From Salvia splendens (lineage: Eukaryota > Streptophyta > Magnoliopsida > Lamiales > Lamiaceae): a stretch of DNA of 64,000 bases. Below are positions 22,740-33,778 of the stretch, in pieces. A program made the translations under genes and the position numbers. The notes beneath the pieces were generated by a model that worked only from the letters and a program-made list of their open reading frames with translations, searched no databases and was not told where the DNA came from. The DNA is taken from the NCBI RefSeq assembly GCF_004379255.2, contig NC_056036.1:3658001-3722000 (forward strand), written 5' to 3'. The number at the start of each line of letters is the position of its first letter. Position 1 is the first letter of the stretch.

Positions 22740-23354
22740 TGTTGGGATTTACGCACACAAGGCTTTCACACCCTTAATAAGATCACACACACACTCACTG
22801 TTGTATGAGATCACACAATGCAGGAAACACACACACTCACACTTTGAGTATTGAAGATGATAATCTTGGAGAGAAAACTGGAAAACTCTTTATTGATAAA
22901 ACTCTATTCTAAACTACATACATGGTGAGCTATTTAAAGCTCTATAATCACGTAGCAACTGCTACTAACTAACTACAAGAAGAATCAAGAAAGCAAGAAG
23001 AATAACCGCTACATCTCAGCTAACTAACTGCTGCTCCAACGGCTAGTTCGGCTAGGTTGCTTCTACCTTCTCGGTTCAAGACCGAGCTCCTTCCTCGGCT
23101 CAATACCGAACTCATTCTCGGCTTACAACCGAACTCTTCCTTCTCGGCTTACAACCGAACTCTTCCTTCTCGGCTCATTCCAGCTCAACGCCGAGCTTCC
23201 ATACCGAGCTTCCTTACCGCTGAGCTTACCGACTTCTGCCTTCTTCTTCTTCTTCTCGGCTAGTTCCAGGCTAGTTCCAGCTCGGTAAGCCGAGCTTACC
23301 GAACTCCTTTCTAGCCGAGCTTCTTCCAACTGAAATGAGCACTCCATTATTACA
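22740..23354 (-). repeat. 5' LTR of the Copia element
   Basis: 615-bp copy of the LTR, with TG...CA ends and direct contact with the GAAAT target duplication at 23355. Confidence 0.95.
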
Positions 23355-23411
23355 GAAATAATGAAATAAAAAAAATTATTCATCTCTTCCTTGTTGTTGG
23401 CTCATGGAGTA

Positions 23412-23649
23412 CACCCTCCATCTGCCATTGGGAGTCTCATTTATGAGCGGCACGAGTTTTAAGAAATGTTAAGAAAAGTGGGTGTAAAACCCACTTGTAT
23501 ATATTAGTTTTAAATGAAATGTGAGTGTAATGAGTTAGTGGAAGGTAGGACCCTATTACTATTTATGGTAAAAGTGAACCGGGACTCCTATTGGCAGACA
23601 GATTAAAATTAAAAAACGGGAGTCATATTTGCGGACGGAGGGGAGGGAG
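23412..23649. mobile_element. Degenerate Stowaway-type MITE, relative of the 2985-3214 copy
   Basis: The right end TGCGGACGGAGGGGAGGGAG is followed by TA. The left end (ACCCTCCATCTGCC) is decayed. The interior shares TTTTAAGAAATGTTAAGAAAAGTGGG with the reverse complement of the MITE at 2985. The left border is approximate. Confidence 0.65.
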
Positions 23650-24188
23650 TACATGTTTTGAAATACTGGTACAGAAAAATTGACAAAATTAGGGTGCGAA
23701 AGTACGAAATGGCACTTCAATTAGTGGATTCAAGTTGGTACTTTGGGAGTTGGTGGTGCTAATTTGCGCAGAAACTAAAAGATGCTTCGAGGAATGTTCT
23801 TATCCAATCGTGTCATTTATATTTGCTAGACTATATAAATATAATTATATGTGACATATGAAATTTATTCTATAATAATCCTAAGTTTTATACTAATGTT
23901 AATGTACGCGTGGGTTGGGTAGAGGGGTCCTTGCTTGGGTTCTACTATCTTATATGGGTTAAATTTTATTTTATCACACAATTAGTATGGACCACTAATT
24001 AATTTTTGCACATAAACTTTAGTGCTTTTTATCGGCCCATTAATATTATTCATTTTCTACAACTACACTGTATATTACTATGAGAGCAATAACGGTCATT
24101 GTTCATAATATAATGATTGTATAACATAATCATATGTATACGACTATACTGTACAACTATAGTAAATTCATCGTTTGGTAGTTTATTA

Positions 24189-24693
24189 GAGTGTCCACAG
24201 TGGGGGAGCCGTGGCCCCCTACTGCAGAGAGCCGAGAGACGCGGCTGAGGGCCGAGAGCCGAGATAAAGCCGCGGCCCTCCACTGCAACGGGCCACGTTT
24301 TGCGGCTGGGCCGCGATATAATTATTTTTTTTTTTCGAAAATTATTTTATAAATATTACTTCCATTTCCATTTTTTTTCCACTCCATTTTACACTTCCAA
24401 TCCCCAATTCAAACACCACTCTTTCCATCTTTCCAATCTATTTCAATTCAACTTATTTTAATTAAAATTATAAATATAATAAATTGTAGTCTAATAAAAT
24501 TTATTGAACTTAAATTAAAAATATCATTTAAAAAGGCAATCAAATTATTTTTTTATTTAGAGAGCCACATTCCGTGCCCCTCTTTGTTTTTGTTATTTTT
24601 GTTAATTTACCATTGCAGAGGGCCACAAGAGAGCCACAAATGGTGGCCGGGCCAACTTTGGTGGTCTTTCAAATGCCACCATTGTGGACACTC
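24189..24693. mobile_element. PIF/Harbinger-like MITE (505 bp)
   Basis: Terminal inverted repeats GAGTGTCCACAGTGG and (reverse complement) GAGTGTCCACAATGG are flanked by TTA on both sides (24186-24188 and 24694-24696). The 3-bp TTA/TAA target is the hallmark of PIF/Harbinger elements. The two ends are GC-rich with repeated GGCC/GAGCCG motifs and the centre is AT-rich. No transposase is present. Confidence 0.8.
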
Positions 24694-25834
24694 TTATGCA
24701 TCGGTTTTGGCATTATTTCAGTTTTGGGCCGAATCCATCCAACTAAACAATAGTTTGTACCATAATCTGTTTCTCATTTAATCATGGGCCGAATAATTAA
24801 AACTAGCTTCGCATTTCTATTATGGCAATAGACCAAGTAATTAATTTACGTGTACGAATAATTTAACTCCCATATGTCATGACAATAGTCAATCATAATT
24901 ATAGAGCATTATATTTTGTACAAATATGCAATTATATTTTGTTAGAAGCATTTAGCATGTATATATGATTACTTATCAAAATAATAATAAAGGTTCACGT
25001 GTTCGTAACTAAATTTGAGAGCAATAAATTGGACTTAAATTAAAAAGGGTGTCGAATTGGGGCCAGGTTATAATGATCAATTAAGAATCTGTGAAAACAG
25101 CATATGATGCCCACTTCTGCCTTTTGAAAGCTAAATACCAGTTTAATACTAATTCTTACATTACTTTTATAATTAAAGAGTGAAATTTAATAATCTCAAT
25201 CACACTCGCACCACACTTTTTCCTCCCTAAGTACTCCCTAAGCAATAATGCAGCTAGGAGTAATTTAGGAATTTTATAAATTGATATATATCTTATTTGA
25301 ATGAATTCAGGGGGCAATCTATTTTTTTTTTTTTTAGAATCTAAATTTATTATTTCTTTTTTGATAGATAAGTCACGATGGTAATTGGTCTGCACACATT
25401 TGCAACAACCATTTATCAGTTGAATTTTAGTTTTTTATTCAATGTATTGAAGTTTATAGGCTATATTCATTGTGTCTGGTTTATTAGGAGTATTATTTAA
25501 TGGCAACTGTCTGCTAAAAATTATGATGTCTCGCACATAATTGTGTGTCCATACTATATGGAGTAATTTATAATTAGGGTCATTGGCAATAACACACCAA
25601 ATTTGAATAAATTTTGGTACAAATCATTTTATTAAAACACGAACTTAAAAATGCCAAAAAAAAAACAATTTATTGGTTTTAGTAATTTGACCACATTTTA
25701 CAAATTTGGTCAGGTCAAATATGATTTGACATCCTAGTAACATTAGGATGTCAGAAATTAGGCACAATGTTGATAACTAAGTACTCCTACTATATAAATA
25801 CACCTTTGGATGCATTCTTACGCTATCATACTAA
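24694..25834. other. AT-rich intergenic DNA
   Basis: Between two Harbinger-like elements. I see no gene or clear repeat boundary. The 25570-25780 part has a composition like decayed transposon DNA, but I could not define ends. Confidence 0.3.
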
Positions 25835-26592
25835 TAGCATTCACATCCGTGCTCTTGCCAAAGAGTATGGATATAGGCCCGGACCCACTTTTATTACTTT
25901 TTTACTCAGTGTTATTCCCCAAGAGCACAACACCAACATCTATGCTCTTCCGCAAGGACATGCTCAAGGGTCCCATCATTCCATTATTTAATTTAAATAC
26001 TTCAATTACTAAAAACATTTCCATAATATTAAAATGCATTAAAAATATCCGATACCATTACAAATTACTAAAAAATAAAAAATTACATAATTAAAAGGAT
26101 GAATTAAAATTACATAATTAAAAAATTACATAATTATATTTACTAAAAGTATTCTTGTTTTTCGCGCTCCGCTTCAGCCATGATATCGGTGAAATCCATT
26201 TTTAGAGAGAGTTTGAGTGATAGAGGAAGATGTAGATGAGTTGTATGAAAAATGATGAATGAGAGATAATTTAATGTGAAAAATGGATGATGAATGTGTG
26301 TATTTATAGATGATTTTGGGGTTTTTAAAAATTATAAAAAATAAAAAAATTCCAAAAAAACGGCTATAATTTTTGGGAATATGAAAATATATTTTTAAAA
26401 ATTTTTGGTATTATTTTTTATATTATTTTCAATTTTTTTAAAAAAATAATTCCAACGGATAATCCGTTGGCGAATAGAAACGTGCCACGTCGCCTGCTCA
26501 GCGGCACGGACGAGCTCGATGCATCGAGCAGCGCGTTGCCGCGCCAGCGGCACGAACGCCGTCCTTCCCAACAAGCACCGCTGCGGATGCTC
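25835..26592. mobile_element. PIF/Harbinger-like non-autonomous element (758 bp)
   Basis: The left end TAGCATTCACATCCGTGCTC and the right end, read in reverse complement as GAGCATCCGCAGCGGTGCTT, form an imperfect inverted repeat. TAA flanks both sides (25832-25834 and 26593-26595). On the minus strand near 26200-26145 a short reading frame MDFTDIMAEAEREKQEYF ends in a stop and may be the start of a lost accessory or transposase gene. The remainder is non-coding. Confidence 0.7.
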
Positions 26593-26734
26593 TAAAGAAA
26601 TGACAAAATAAATTTTGTTTATAGAACTATATGTTGATCTTGTAATTTTTAGTGTAATAGCGCTCATTTAAGACTTTCAAATACCTAGACTCGTAATGGA
26701 TTACCTCGAAGTTTTTTTTTGCTTTGCATCAATG

Positions 26735-28118
26735 TAGACGTCACCACGGTTCAGGAATCGGCGGTTCACGGTTCGGAACCGCCGGTTCCGGTTCAAAAAA
26801 TAAGTGAACCTGAACCGGCTCGGCCAAGGTTCGGCGGTTCCGGTTCCTGAACCGTGAACCGCCGTTGCATGTCCGGTTCCGGGCCGGCTCGTCCTGTTCG
26901 GCGGTTCAATTTTTTTTATTTTTTTTATACATTGTGAATTTGTAATTCAAGTAAAAAATGTAAATATATTTATATAAATAAAATTAGAATAAAGCGATGT
27001 ACAAATGCAATTTTATTGATACAAATTACAACTTTAAAATTGTAAATTACAACTTTAAAACTACAAATTACAACTTAAAATTTACAAATTACAACTTAAA
27101 AATTATAAATTACAAAGACTTAAAGTCTTGATTACAATTTACAAATTACATATTCGAAACAAAGGGGGGAAAAATAAAGGAAAAGGACTTGAGCTCAACT
27201 TAAATTTAAAATTTAAGTTGAGATGCCTACGTATCCTCAATGCTCAATTGCATTTTGGAATCAAAGTCCACGTAGTTCTCTTACCATGCTTACATATTTG
27301 GCTTGATCGTAGGAATTGGCGGCGCGCTTACTCTTCTTCATCGGGGAAGTAGTCTTGGTCGGGTTGTACTACTTGATTGTTCCAATCCGGTTCTTGGTCT
27401 CTAATTTCGGCGGAGCACCAATCATCAAGTAACATGGTGGCTTCCATATTTTGCCCGGTGAGTCTACTTCTTCTGTCGTCCAAGACGTTGCCTCCAACAC
27501 TAAAGGCGAACTCGACGACGACAGTGGAAGCCGGAACCGAAAAGATCTCCTTGGCCATTGATGCAAGGATGGGAAAATCTTTCTCGTGTGATCCCCACCA
27601 ATCTAGGACGTCGATTTGTTGGGGAACGGGACCTCCTTATTCCTCATTGAATGAAAAGTGTGAGTCAAAATATAAGTCTAACTCACTTGTCGAATTTGCC
27701 GTCCTTCCTCCGCTGCTGAAGCCGTATAGGTCCGGCGGTTTTTCGTCAATTTCACATTTTTAAAAACCACGGCAGAACCGCCGGTTTACCGCCAGTTTTT
27801 CGGTCGAAACCGACGGTTTCCGTCAACGGTTTCTGCCCAAACCGGCGGCCGCGGGAGCGGTTTCTGAAAAGGCTAGGAAGTAGGCCTGAAAAGGTGTCGG
27901 GAGTTGTCGGGAACTGCCGGTTCCGGCGAGACCGGCGGTTCGGAACCGCCGGGTCGGAACCGCCGGTTCCGGTTCTTCAAAATTCGCAAACCTGAACCGG
28001 CCCGTCGGAACCGGCGGTTCCGATCCCGGTTCGAACCGCCGCCGACTGTTCCGGTTCGAAACTGCCGGTGACGATTTCGGGCCGGTGCGTCCGGTTCGGT
28101 TCGGTTTGGAGACCTCTA
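26735..28118 (-). mobile_element. hAT-type element with GC-rich subterminal repeats
   Basis: An exact 8-bp duplication CATCAATG flanks the element (26727-26734 and 28119-28126). The ends are TAGACGTCACC and, in reverse complement, TAGAGGTCTCC. Both subterminal regions (26740-26910 and 27760-28110) are packed with overlapping CCGGTTC/GAACCGG/CGGCGGTTC motifs in both orientations, a likely transposase-binding or hairpin-forming array. The interior holds the C-terminal part of a hAT transposase at about 27328-27760. At 1384 bp it is an internally deleted derivative. Confidence 0.85.
27328..27760 (-). pseudogene. hAT transposase C-terminal (dimerisation) fragment
   Basis: The minus-strand frame reads CEIDEKPPDLYGFSSGG, then LDLYFDSHFSFNEE, a stop, GGPVPQQIDVLDWWGSHEKD, FPILASMAKEIFSVPASTVV and GGNVLDDRRSRLTGQNMEAT. 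It ends LLDDWCSAEI and an acidic tail. This is the conserved hAT C-terminal dimerisation domain (the usual SxFSxGGRxLxxxRSRL block is seen as FAFSVGGNVLDDRRSRL). One in-frame TAA interrupts it and the N-terminal catalytic part and BED finger are gone, so it is non-functional. Confidence 0.85.
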
Positions 28119-28126
28119 CATCAATG

Positions 28127-31100
28127 CTTGTTTCGCACTATGTTACAAAAGAATTCAAATTTGGCAATGCTCACTATCACGTGGCAGTGCTACCGCCTAA
28201 TTGGACAAGATTCCGAGGCCATTTCTCTTTGTGGGCTTTGCAGTGGACTAATCCATGGTCCGTTGCCCGGATCCCATCCCGGCCCAATCTTTGCGTTGCG
28301 AGTGCGCTAACTTAGGGTATATGTAATGTGACAACAGTTTGAATTATTTTTTTATTTTAAGGACTCTGATTAGTTTTCTTTAATACTTACACTATCTAAT
28401 ATGGATAGATTCGTTAAAAGATTGAAACTTGTGTTATGAATTATGATAAATATGAAAACATAGTGTATTTGTTTCGAGGAGAATTCAACTGAGCACTTTT
28501 TTTTTCTTCCTATTTGGAAATCGCATAGTAATTTCTGTATATACTACTGTCAATTTCTGATTGAAATAGTATAGTACTTGTGAGGAGATGATAAAATATA
28601 AAATTATTTACAGTTATATAAAAATATACTAGTACTACATGTTATGTAGTGCCTGACAACAAATTCAATAAACTCTGATATTTGTACTGTTATCTATCAA
28701 AATACTCCAGTTATAGCATCTAAAATATATTTGAATACAAATATTATCCTATGCACCAATTGTTAACAGATACATGAGCATTTAATGTGGTAAAATCTGA
28801 ATCTCAATTAAAAACAAATTATATTAAATATGAATTTGAATTCCAATTTTGACCAGTCTCACTGTGGTGGCATAGGATTCATGAACCCATCCCCATTAAA
28901 TGTGACTACACATTTATAAATTTATATGTCATCAATTAAACTTTGGTTGGTTTTATTTAATATGCAGGCTTTCTTTTGAATGTGAGTATAAACAAATATA
29001 ATTTTTGGTCTTATGCAATCATTTCGTTCTCATCACAGTGGCTGTGATGATTTTCGTGATTAATTTTGCCATAATACTTTTTGACCATTTTTTTCATGCC
29101 CCCTTTTTTGTTATTTCTACCAGAAAGAAGGCATATTGAGTCATTGACAGCCCTACATTCCAAATTAAAGTCATCAATAAATCATGATTTTCCGTACACC
29201 ATCAATAATCACTCTTTTCCATTTTTAGTTAGTCCACAAAAATTAATCACCTTTCGGTTTTCATAATTTTATCTCTATAATGATTTATAGAGATGGGTAA
29301 TATTATCCACTCATAATATTCAAACCACTTTCTCTTTTCCTTATCTTTAATATTTTACTAATTTTGCATCAAAACTAGTCTCCATCCACTACCAAAATTA
29401 TTGCCATTCGACCGAAGACTATAATTGAAAAATATATAAAGATTTGAGAATAAGTGACAACATTGTGAAATGGGAATAACACATCTTACACTTTCACAAT
29501 AATAACATAGCATACTAAACTCACCAAAACAAAAGTATCCGTTGAGAAAATCAAGTGAGTTGTCACGTATCGAAAATGTAAAGTAGAAAAAGATCACTGA
29601 GCACTTATCTGTTGCGCAATGAATAAAAAGGGATTTTTATAAAAATAAAAAACAAAACATGTAACTTATCTACACACACCTTTTCAAGTGTCCCCAAATA
29701 AAAAACTATTGTCTGAGATTCCTTATTTTATTTAGGAATTCACAATTACTCATATTTACCAATACCACAGTATAGCAAACACAGTTAGCAAGGCTCCACC
29801 TTTTCATTATTGCATTAGGCAGGCATATAAATAACACAATTGCCTTCTACCTCTGCCAGTTAAAGAACATTAATTTCACCTCAACAAAAATATTCATTCA
29901 ATACCTGTAGATAGTTACCACTCTAAAGTTGTGGGACTGCAACTTCACACACCTTAATTTGCAAACAAAATCGAAATTAAACGACCAGGCATACTCCTAC
30001 CATCCACTCTAATTGAGTCCTAATTGTAATTAATACAGCGTAGTTTGGAAATAAGAAGATTAATCAACTCAAATCAAAACTCCAATTACCCTCAACAGAT
30101 AAGTAAAAATGAATGAATACTTACAGCACTATAGTATTTATTAAATGAGAACTCGAACAATTACACCATCCAAAAATAGAATGTAGTCCAACTACTCCTT
30201 TTATCCTGCTGATGATAAATTCTGCAATTGTAGACATAAACACAGTAGTTCCAAAATACAGTATACAGATGAGATCCTCTGAAATCCAAAATGTTACTAT
30301 TTCTACATCAAATTACATTTTTTATGATCCAATTTTAGGAATGTTTAGCTCTTACCAACCTTTAATCAGTTATACTTGAAAATTATTAGTAAAATACTAA
30401 TTGGCCCAAAAATGCTGAAAACAATATTCTTTTTTTAAGTGTATATTAATACAAGTTATCTAAAACTATGTCCTACTACCCACCCTTTTTAAAAATTTTA
30501 ACAAAGTTGCCTCTTAGAATATATCTTCATCCTAAAAGAGCCCTTAGAAAACCTTTTTCCCTCCTCGTCTTTCCACAAAGAACCCAAAAATAACTAAAAG
30601 AAGAAAAATGAGATGTAAAATTCTGCACTTAGATACAATCAAGGTGCACATATGATTGGGCAAAAACTTTTACAGCACCTGCTTTTTAGGAGTGAAAATA
30701 TAAGAGACCCGGGCCATAAACCTACTAACTTACCTGTTAATCTCATCCAGTCAGCTCGTGTTCAAGATTACATGACAACATTACTAGGTCCAGAACCTAC
30801 AATCATCGTAGAAAATTCAAAATAAATCATCTTATGTTGGGGAAATGAATAAAAACATGCATTATGAAAATGTAGGAGACCAGCTGAGCAAATTGGAGTT
30901 CAATTCATGCACATTGATGTGCCATAGAGAATAGGAGAATCACACAATAATATGGACTAATACCAAATACATTACAAGTTGACTTGTGAGTATATTTCAT
31001 ATATCAGCAAAATTATTTGATGAAATGAAATCATTCCATTCAGTCCCACAAACTTATGTTCATACTAGTTTCTTGTAACAGAGAGCCACCCAACTTCAGC

Positions 31101-31908
31101 AAACATGTTGCTATGAATGGTTTAAATACATTCAGCTGTTACTCCATAAAAGATGAATGTGGGTAACTTAATGCAAAAATTATACAGAAGTGATGAAGGA
31201 GATGATGGTAGACAGAATTAAAGCTGGAAATATCTCCCATTTCTAAGAGTCTTTGATTATTCAATAGTTAAGGTTTATAGTTTTTTTAAGCTTCAGTTTT
31301 TAGTTTCAAATTTTAATTGGGGTTTATTAGTAACTTTTTATGATAAATATTATCAAAATGATGAATTTGACAAAGAAGCCAAAACCGTCTATGATTTACT
31401 GACATAGAAGAGAAAGAGAAACAATATCATCAAAAGGCTTTCATAAGTACTATTATGACATAAAATTTACTATAATTCTTATTACCAAAACAGTGATAAC
31501 TGATAAGATATCTTGCCTTTTCCTAATGCAGTTTCATTGCACATCAATTTAAGAGAAACAAAAACATTATGCTGTGTTGTGGAGTTCGATAAAAATTAGA
31601 ATTAAAGCCAATAGGCTTGGAGGAATTCTAGTCAGATTAGGATTCTGACATTATAGTTTTTCCCAACTTCAGAAATTCTCAAGTGAATCTAGCTTCGCGG
31701 CTACTCTAGACATAGTCTTGTAGATACGATCTGGGTAACCGATTCTCAAGTTCTTTATTGTTTTTTCATGATTTTTTTTGTGTTTTTTTCCCAACACATT
31801 CATTCATTAAAGGCATAACATGATACAAAGTTACAACAATAACAAGATCTACTAATGGAAAAACAATGGCAACATATCATGACCAGATAAGCAATATGGA
31901 TGTGTTTT
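28127..31908. other. Gene-poor AT-rich region
   Basis: About 3.8 kb without any reading frame, RNA gene or transposon border that I can support. The last 100 bases before 31909 are probably the 3' UTR of the zinc-finger gene. Confidence 0.35.
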
Positions 31909-32400
31909 TTAAAGTTTCAACGTCAAGTCTATCTCAACGGAGCACTTGTTTTCCTCCTCCTCCTCGTCGTCATCATCACTTAGGACAATTATCTCTTGAT
32001 TCTCATAGCCCGGAAAGCAAGTCTGCCTTACATTCTGCTCTCTCAAAGGCGGCGTCACTGCTGCTGCGGCGTAAGGGGGACACGTGATTGGTTGTGATAC
32101 ATTCAACACTGGGATAGCTGAAGGACGAGACCTTGAGCAGTCATCCATCCTCTGAAACACTTCACCAAAAGAAGAATAAGAGCACGGTGACCTGCCTGAA
32201 GATAAACGCTGCTCACTTTGCAAAGATTCTAAGTCTGTGTCTGTCAAATGGCACTCAAAGTGTAGCACAAGGCTAACATTGTCGAAGAACACCCTATCAC
32301 ACACCCGACATGCAATTGGAATTCTGCGCCGGCCAGTGTGGCTCCCATTTCCAAATTGTTCTGAATATCGATAATTGGCTGTTGGCTTACTTAGAGACAT
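31909..32400 (-). CDS. Single C2H2 zinc-finger protein with C-terminal EAR motif
   Basis: Intronless frame of 163 residues starting MSLSKPTANYRYSEQ. An upstream in-frame ATG (32518) would add 40 hydrophobic residues, but a TATA-like box at 32524-32532 puts that ATG at or before the transcription start, so the shorter start is preferred. One canonical finger is present: C31-x2-C34-x12-H47-x3-H51. It lacks the QALGGH motif of the common plant C2H2 class. A Ser-rich middle and an acidic run (DDDDEEEEE) follow. The last five residues LTLKL match the LxLxL EAR repressor motif. A nuclear transcriptional repressor role is inferred. The family is not otherwise identified. It lies alone in a gene-poor stretch. 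Confidence 0.7.
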   Translation of the reverse strand: MSLSKPTANYRYSEQFGNGSHTGRRRIPIACRVCDRVFFDNVSLVLHFECHLTDTDLESLQSEQRLSSGRSPCSYSSFGEVFQRMDDCSRSRPSAIPVLNVSQPITCPPYAAAAVTPPLREQNVRQTCFPGYENQEIIVLSDDDDEEEEENKCSVEIDLTLKL

Positions 32401-32523
32401 GTTGTGTGTGTAGAAGGAAGAAAAAATAGATAGAAGATAGATAAGGAATACAAGGAAAAAGAGAAAAGGGATATTTGGTAGGAAGAAGGAAGGCGCTGCA
32501 ATAGGTTTTCTAAGGAACACCGG

Positions 32524-32532
32524 ATTTATAGA
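32524..32532 (-). promoter_or_regulatory. TATA-like box of the zinc-finger gene
   Basis: Minus-strand TCTATAAAT about 125 bp upstream of the chosen start codon, giving an expected transcription start near 32495-32500 and a leader of about 95-100 nt. Position and consensus are the only support. Confidence 0.5.
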
Positions 32533-33478
32533 AGAAAATCTGGAGGCCTTTCTAATGCATATCTGTAATTACACGAAATAAATGCTCATATTTGCTGTCA
32601 CTATTGCAAAAGCCAATGTTGAACGAAGGCGCTGAACGAATTAGTTACTCGCCTAACAACGAATCTTTTCAAAATTTAAATTGAGCTAATTACTATTGGA
32701 AATTGTGGTTCTTAGGTAATTACTAATTAGTTCACCTAAACTGTAACAGAACAGGACCAACTGAATGATTTTGGTCGGGTCGGTTTAGGTTTTAGGATTT
32801 TGGTCTGTCCAGTTAGGTCAATAGTGTGGTTCGATTTTCAATTCGGTAGAAAATGCAAAAAAGAAACTAAGTTGTGGTCAGTTTTGATTTCTAAACAAGT
32901 GAGTTTGGTTTCAGCTCACCAATCAATACTATATAGCATTTTTATTTTGTTTCGTATTCGAACTTTGAAAATCAAATTTGTTCGTTTCTCTCCACTCTTC
33001 ATTATGTTTTTTGTTTGCTTGTTTGTTTTTATGATTATTTAACAATTAACATAAGACACAACAATGGTGCAACCCATTTTTTTTCATTTTGGTCGTTTTA
33101 ATAAGCTACTAGCTATTTTAGCATAAAGCAACACTTCTATCACATTGCATTTAATTAGCTGCCAACTTGCCACCTTATAAATTTTCTCAACATAGTGATG
33201 GTTTATAAAGCTGTTGTGGCATGATACAGATGATATAGCATAGTATCAAATTTATTTAGAAAATTAAAGCTCTTGAAAAAGAAATGACGTGACACTTCTT
33301 ACCAGCGTCATTAAATATCTGCCATGGCACTTTTCTGTGGCAGTATGTTATAGAAACACCATCGCCACGACGATTTGTGGCTGCTTTGATGGCGCCGCCC
33401 AATATATATTTATATTTTTAATTCTAATATAATATTATAATTAAGAAACCTATAATTATATTTATGTGCCAGATTCAT

Positions 33479-33778
33479 TCAAAAAAGAGAAATAGGCTCG
33501 GGCACAAGAAGAAGCATGATTTGGTTTATGTTAAATATAGCCAAAATATTGCATGAGAGGTACAACCATAGAGGTACACTTAATGACATTGATGAGTGTA
33601 ACGAGTGGTTAGTTGGAGATTTGGACGTGCTGATGGTGTTGGCAATTATTTGGTTTTTAATGAAGATTCACTTGATTGGATTGCTGTCTGTGAGATTTTG
33701 GGGGCTGGAGAGCCTTTGACATGTACTAGGCCTAAGAAAAGAAAAGAATCTCCTATGTCATCATTAGAGAGGGCTTAG
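33479..33778 (+). pseudogene. Fragment of a hAT-family transposase C-terminus
   Basis: One frame reads SKKRNRLGHKKKHDLVYVKY then a stop. A second frame continues RGTLNDIDECNEWLVGDLD, and a third DGVGNYLVFNEDSLDWIAVC, EILGAGEPLTCTRPKKRKE and a stop. The KRNRL...DLVYVKY block followed by an acidic spacer and EWLV is typical of the end of domesticated-type or hAT transposases in plants. Two frame changes and stops show it is dead. No terminal repeats were found around it. Confidence 0.6.

Larger units (their letters stand above)
18034..23354 (-). mobile_element. Complete Ty1/Copia LTR retrotransposon
   Basis: LTRs at 18034-18661 and 22740-23354 are flanked by the 5-bp duplication GAAAT (18029-18033 and 23355-23359). 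The LTRs differ, as far as I can see, only by a 13-bp unit (one extra CCATACCGAGCTT-like copy in the left LTR), so the insertion is recent. A single intact gag-pol frame reads on the minus strand in the Copia order (protease, integrase, reverse transcriptase, RNase H). A primer-binding region adjoins the 5' LTR at 22719-22737, and the polypurine tract CAGGTGGAGAAC lies inside the end of the coding frame. It appears potentially autonomous. Confidence 0.95.
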
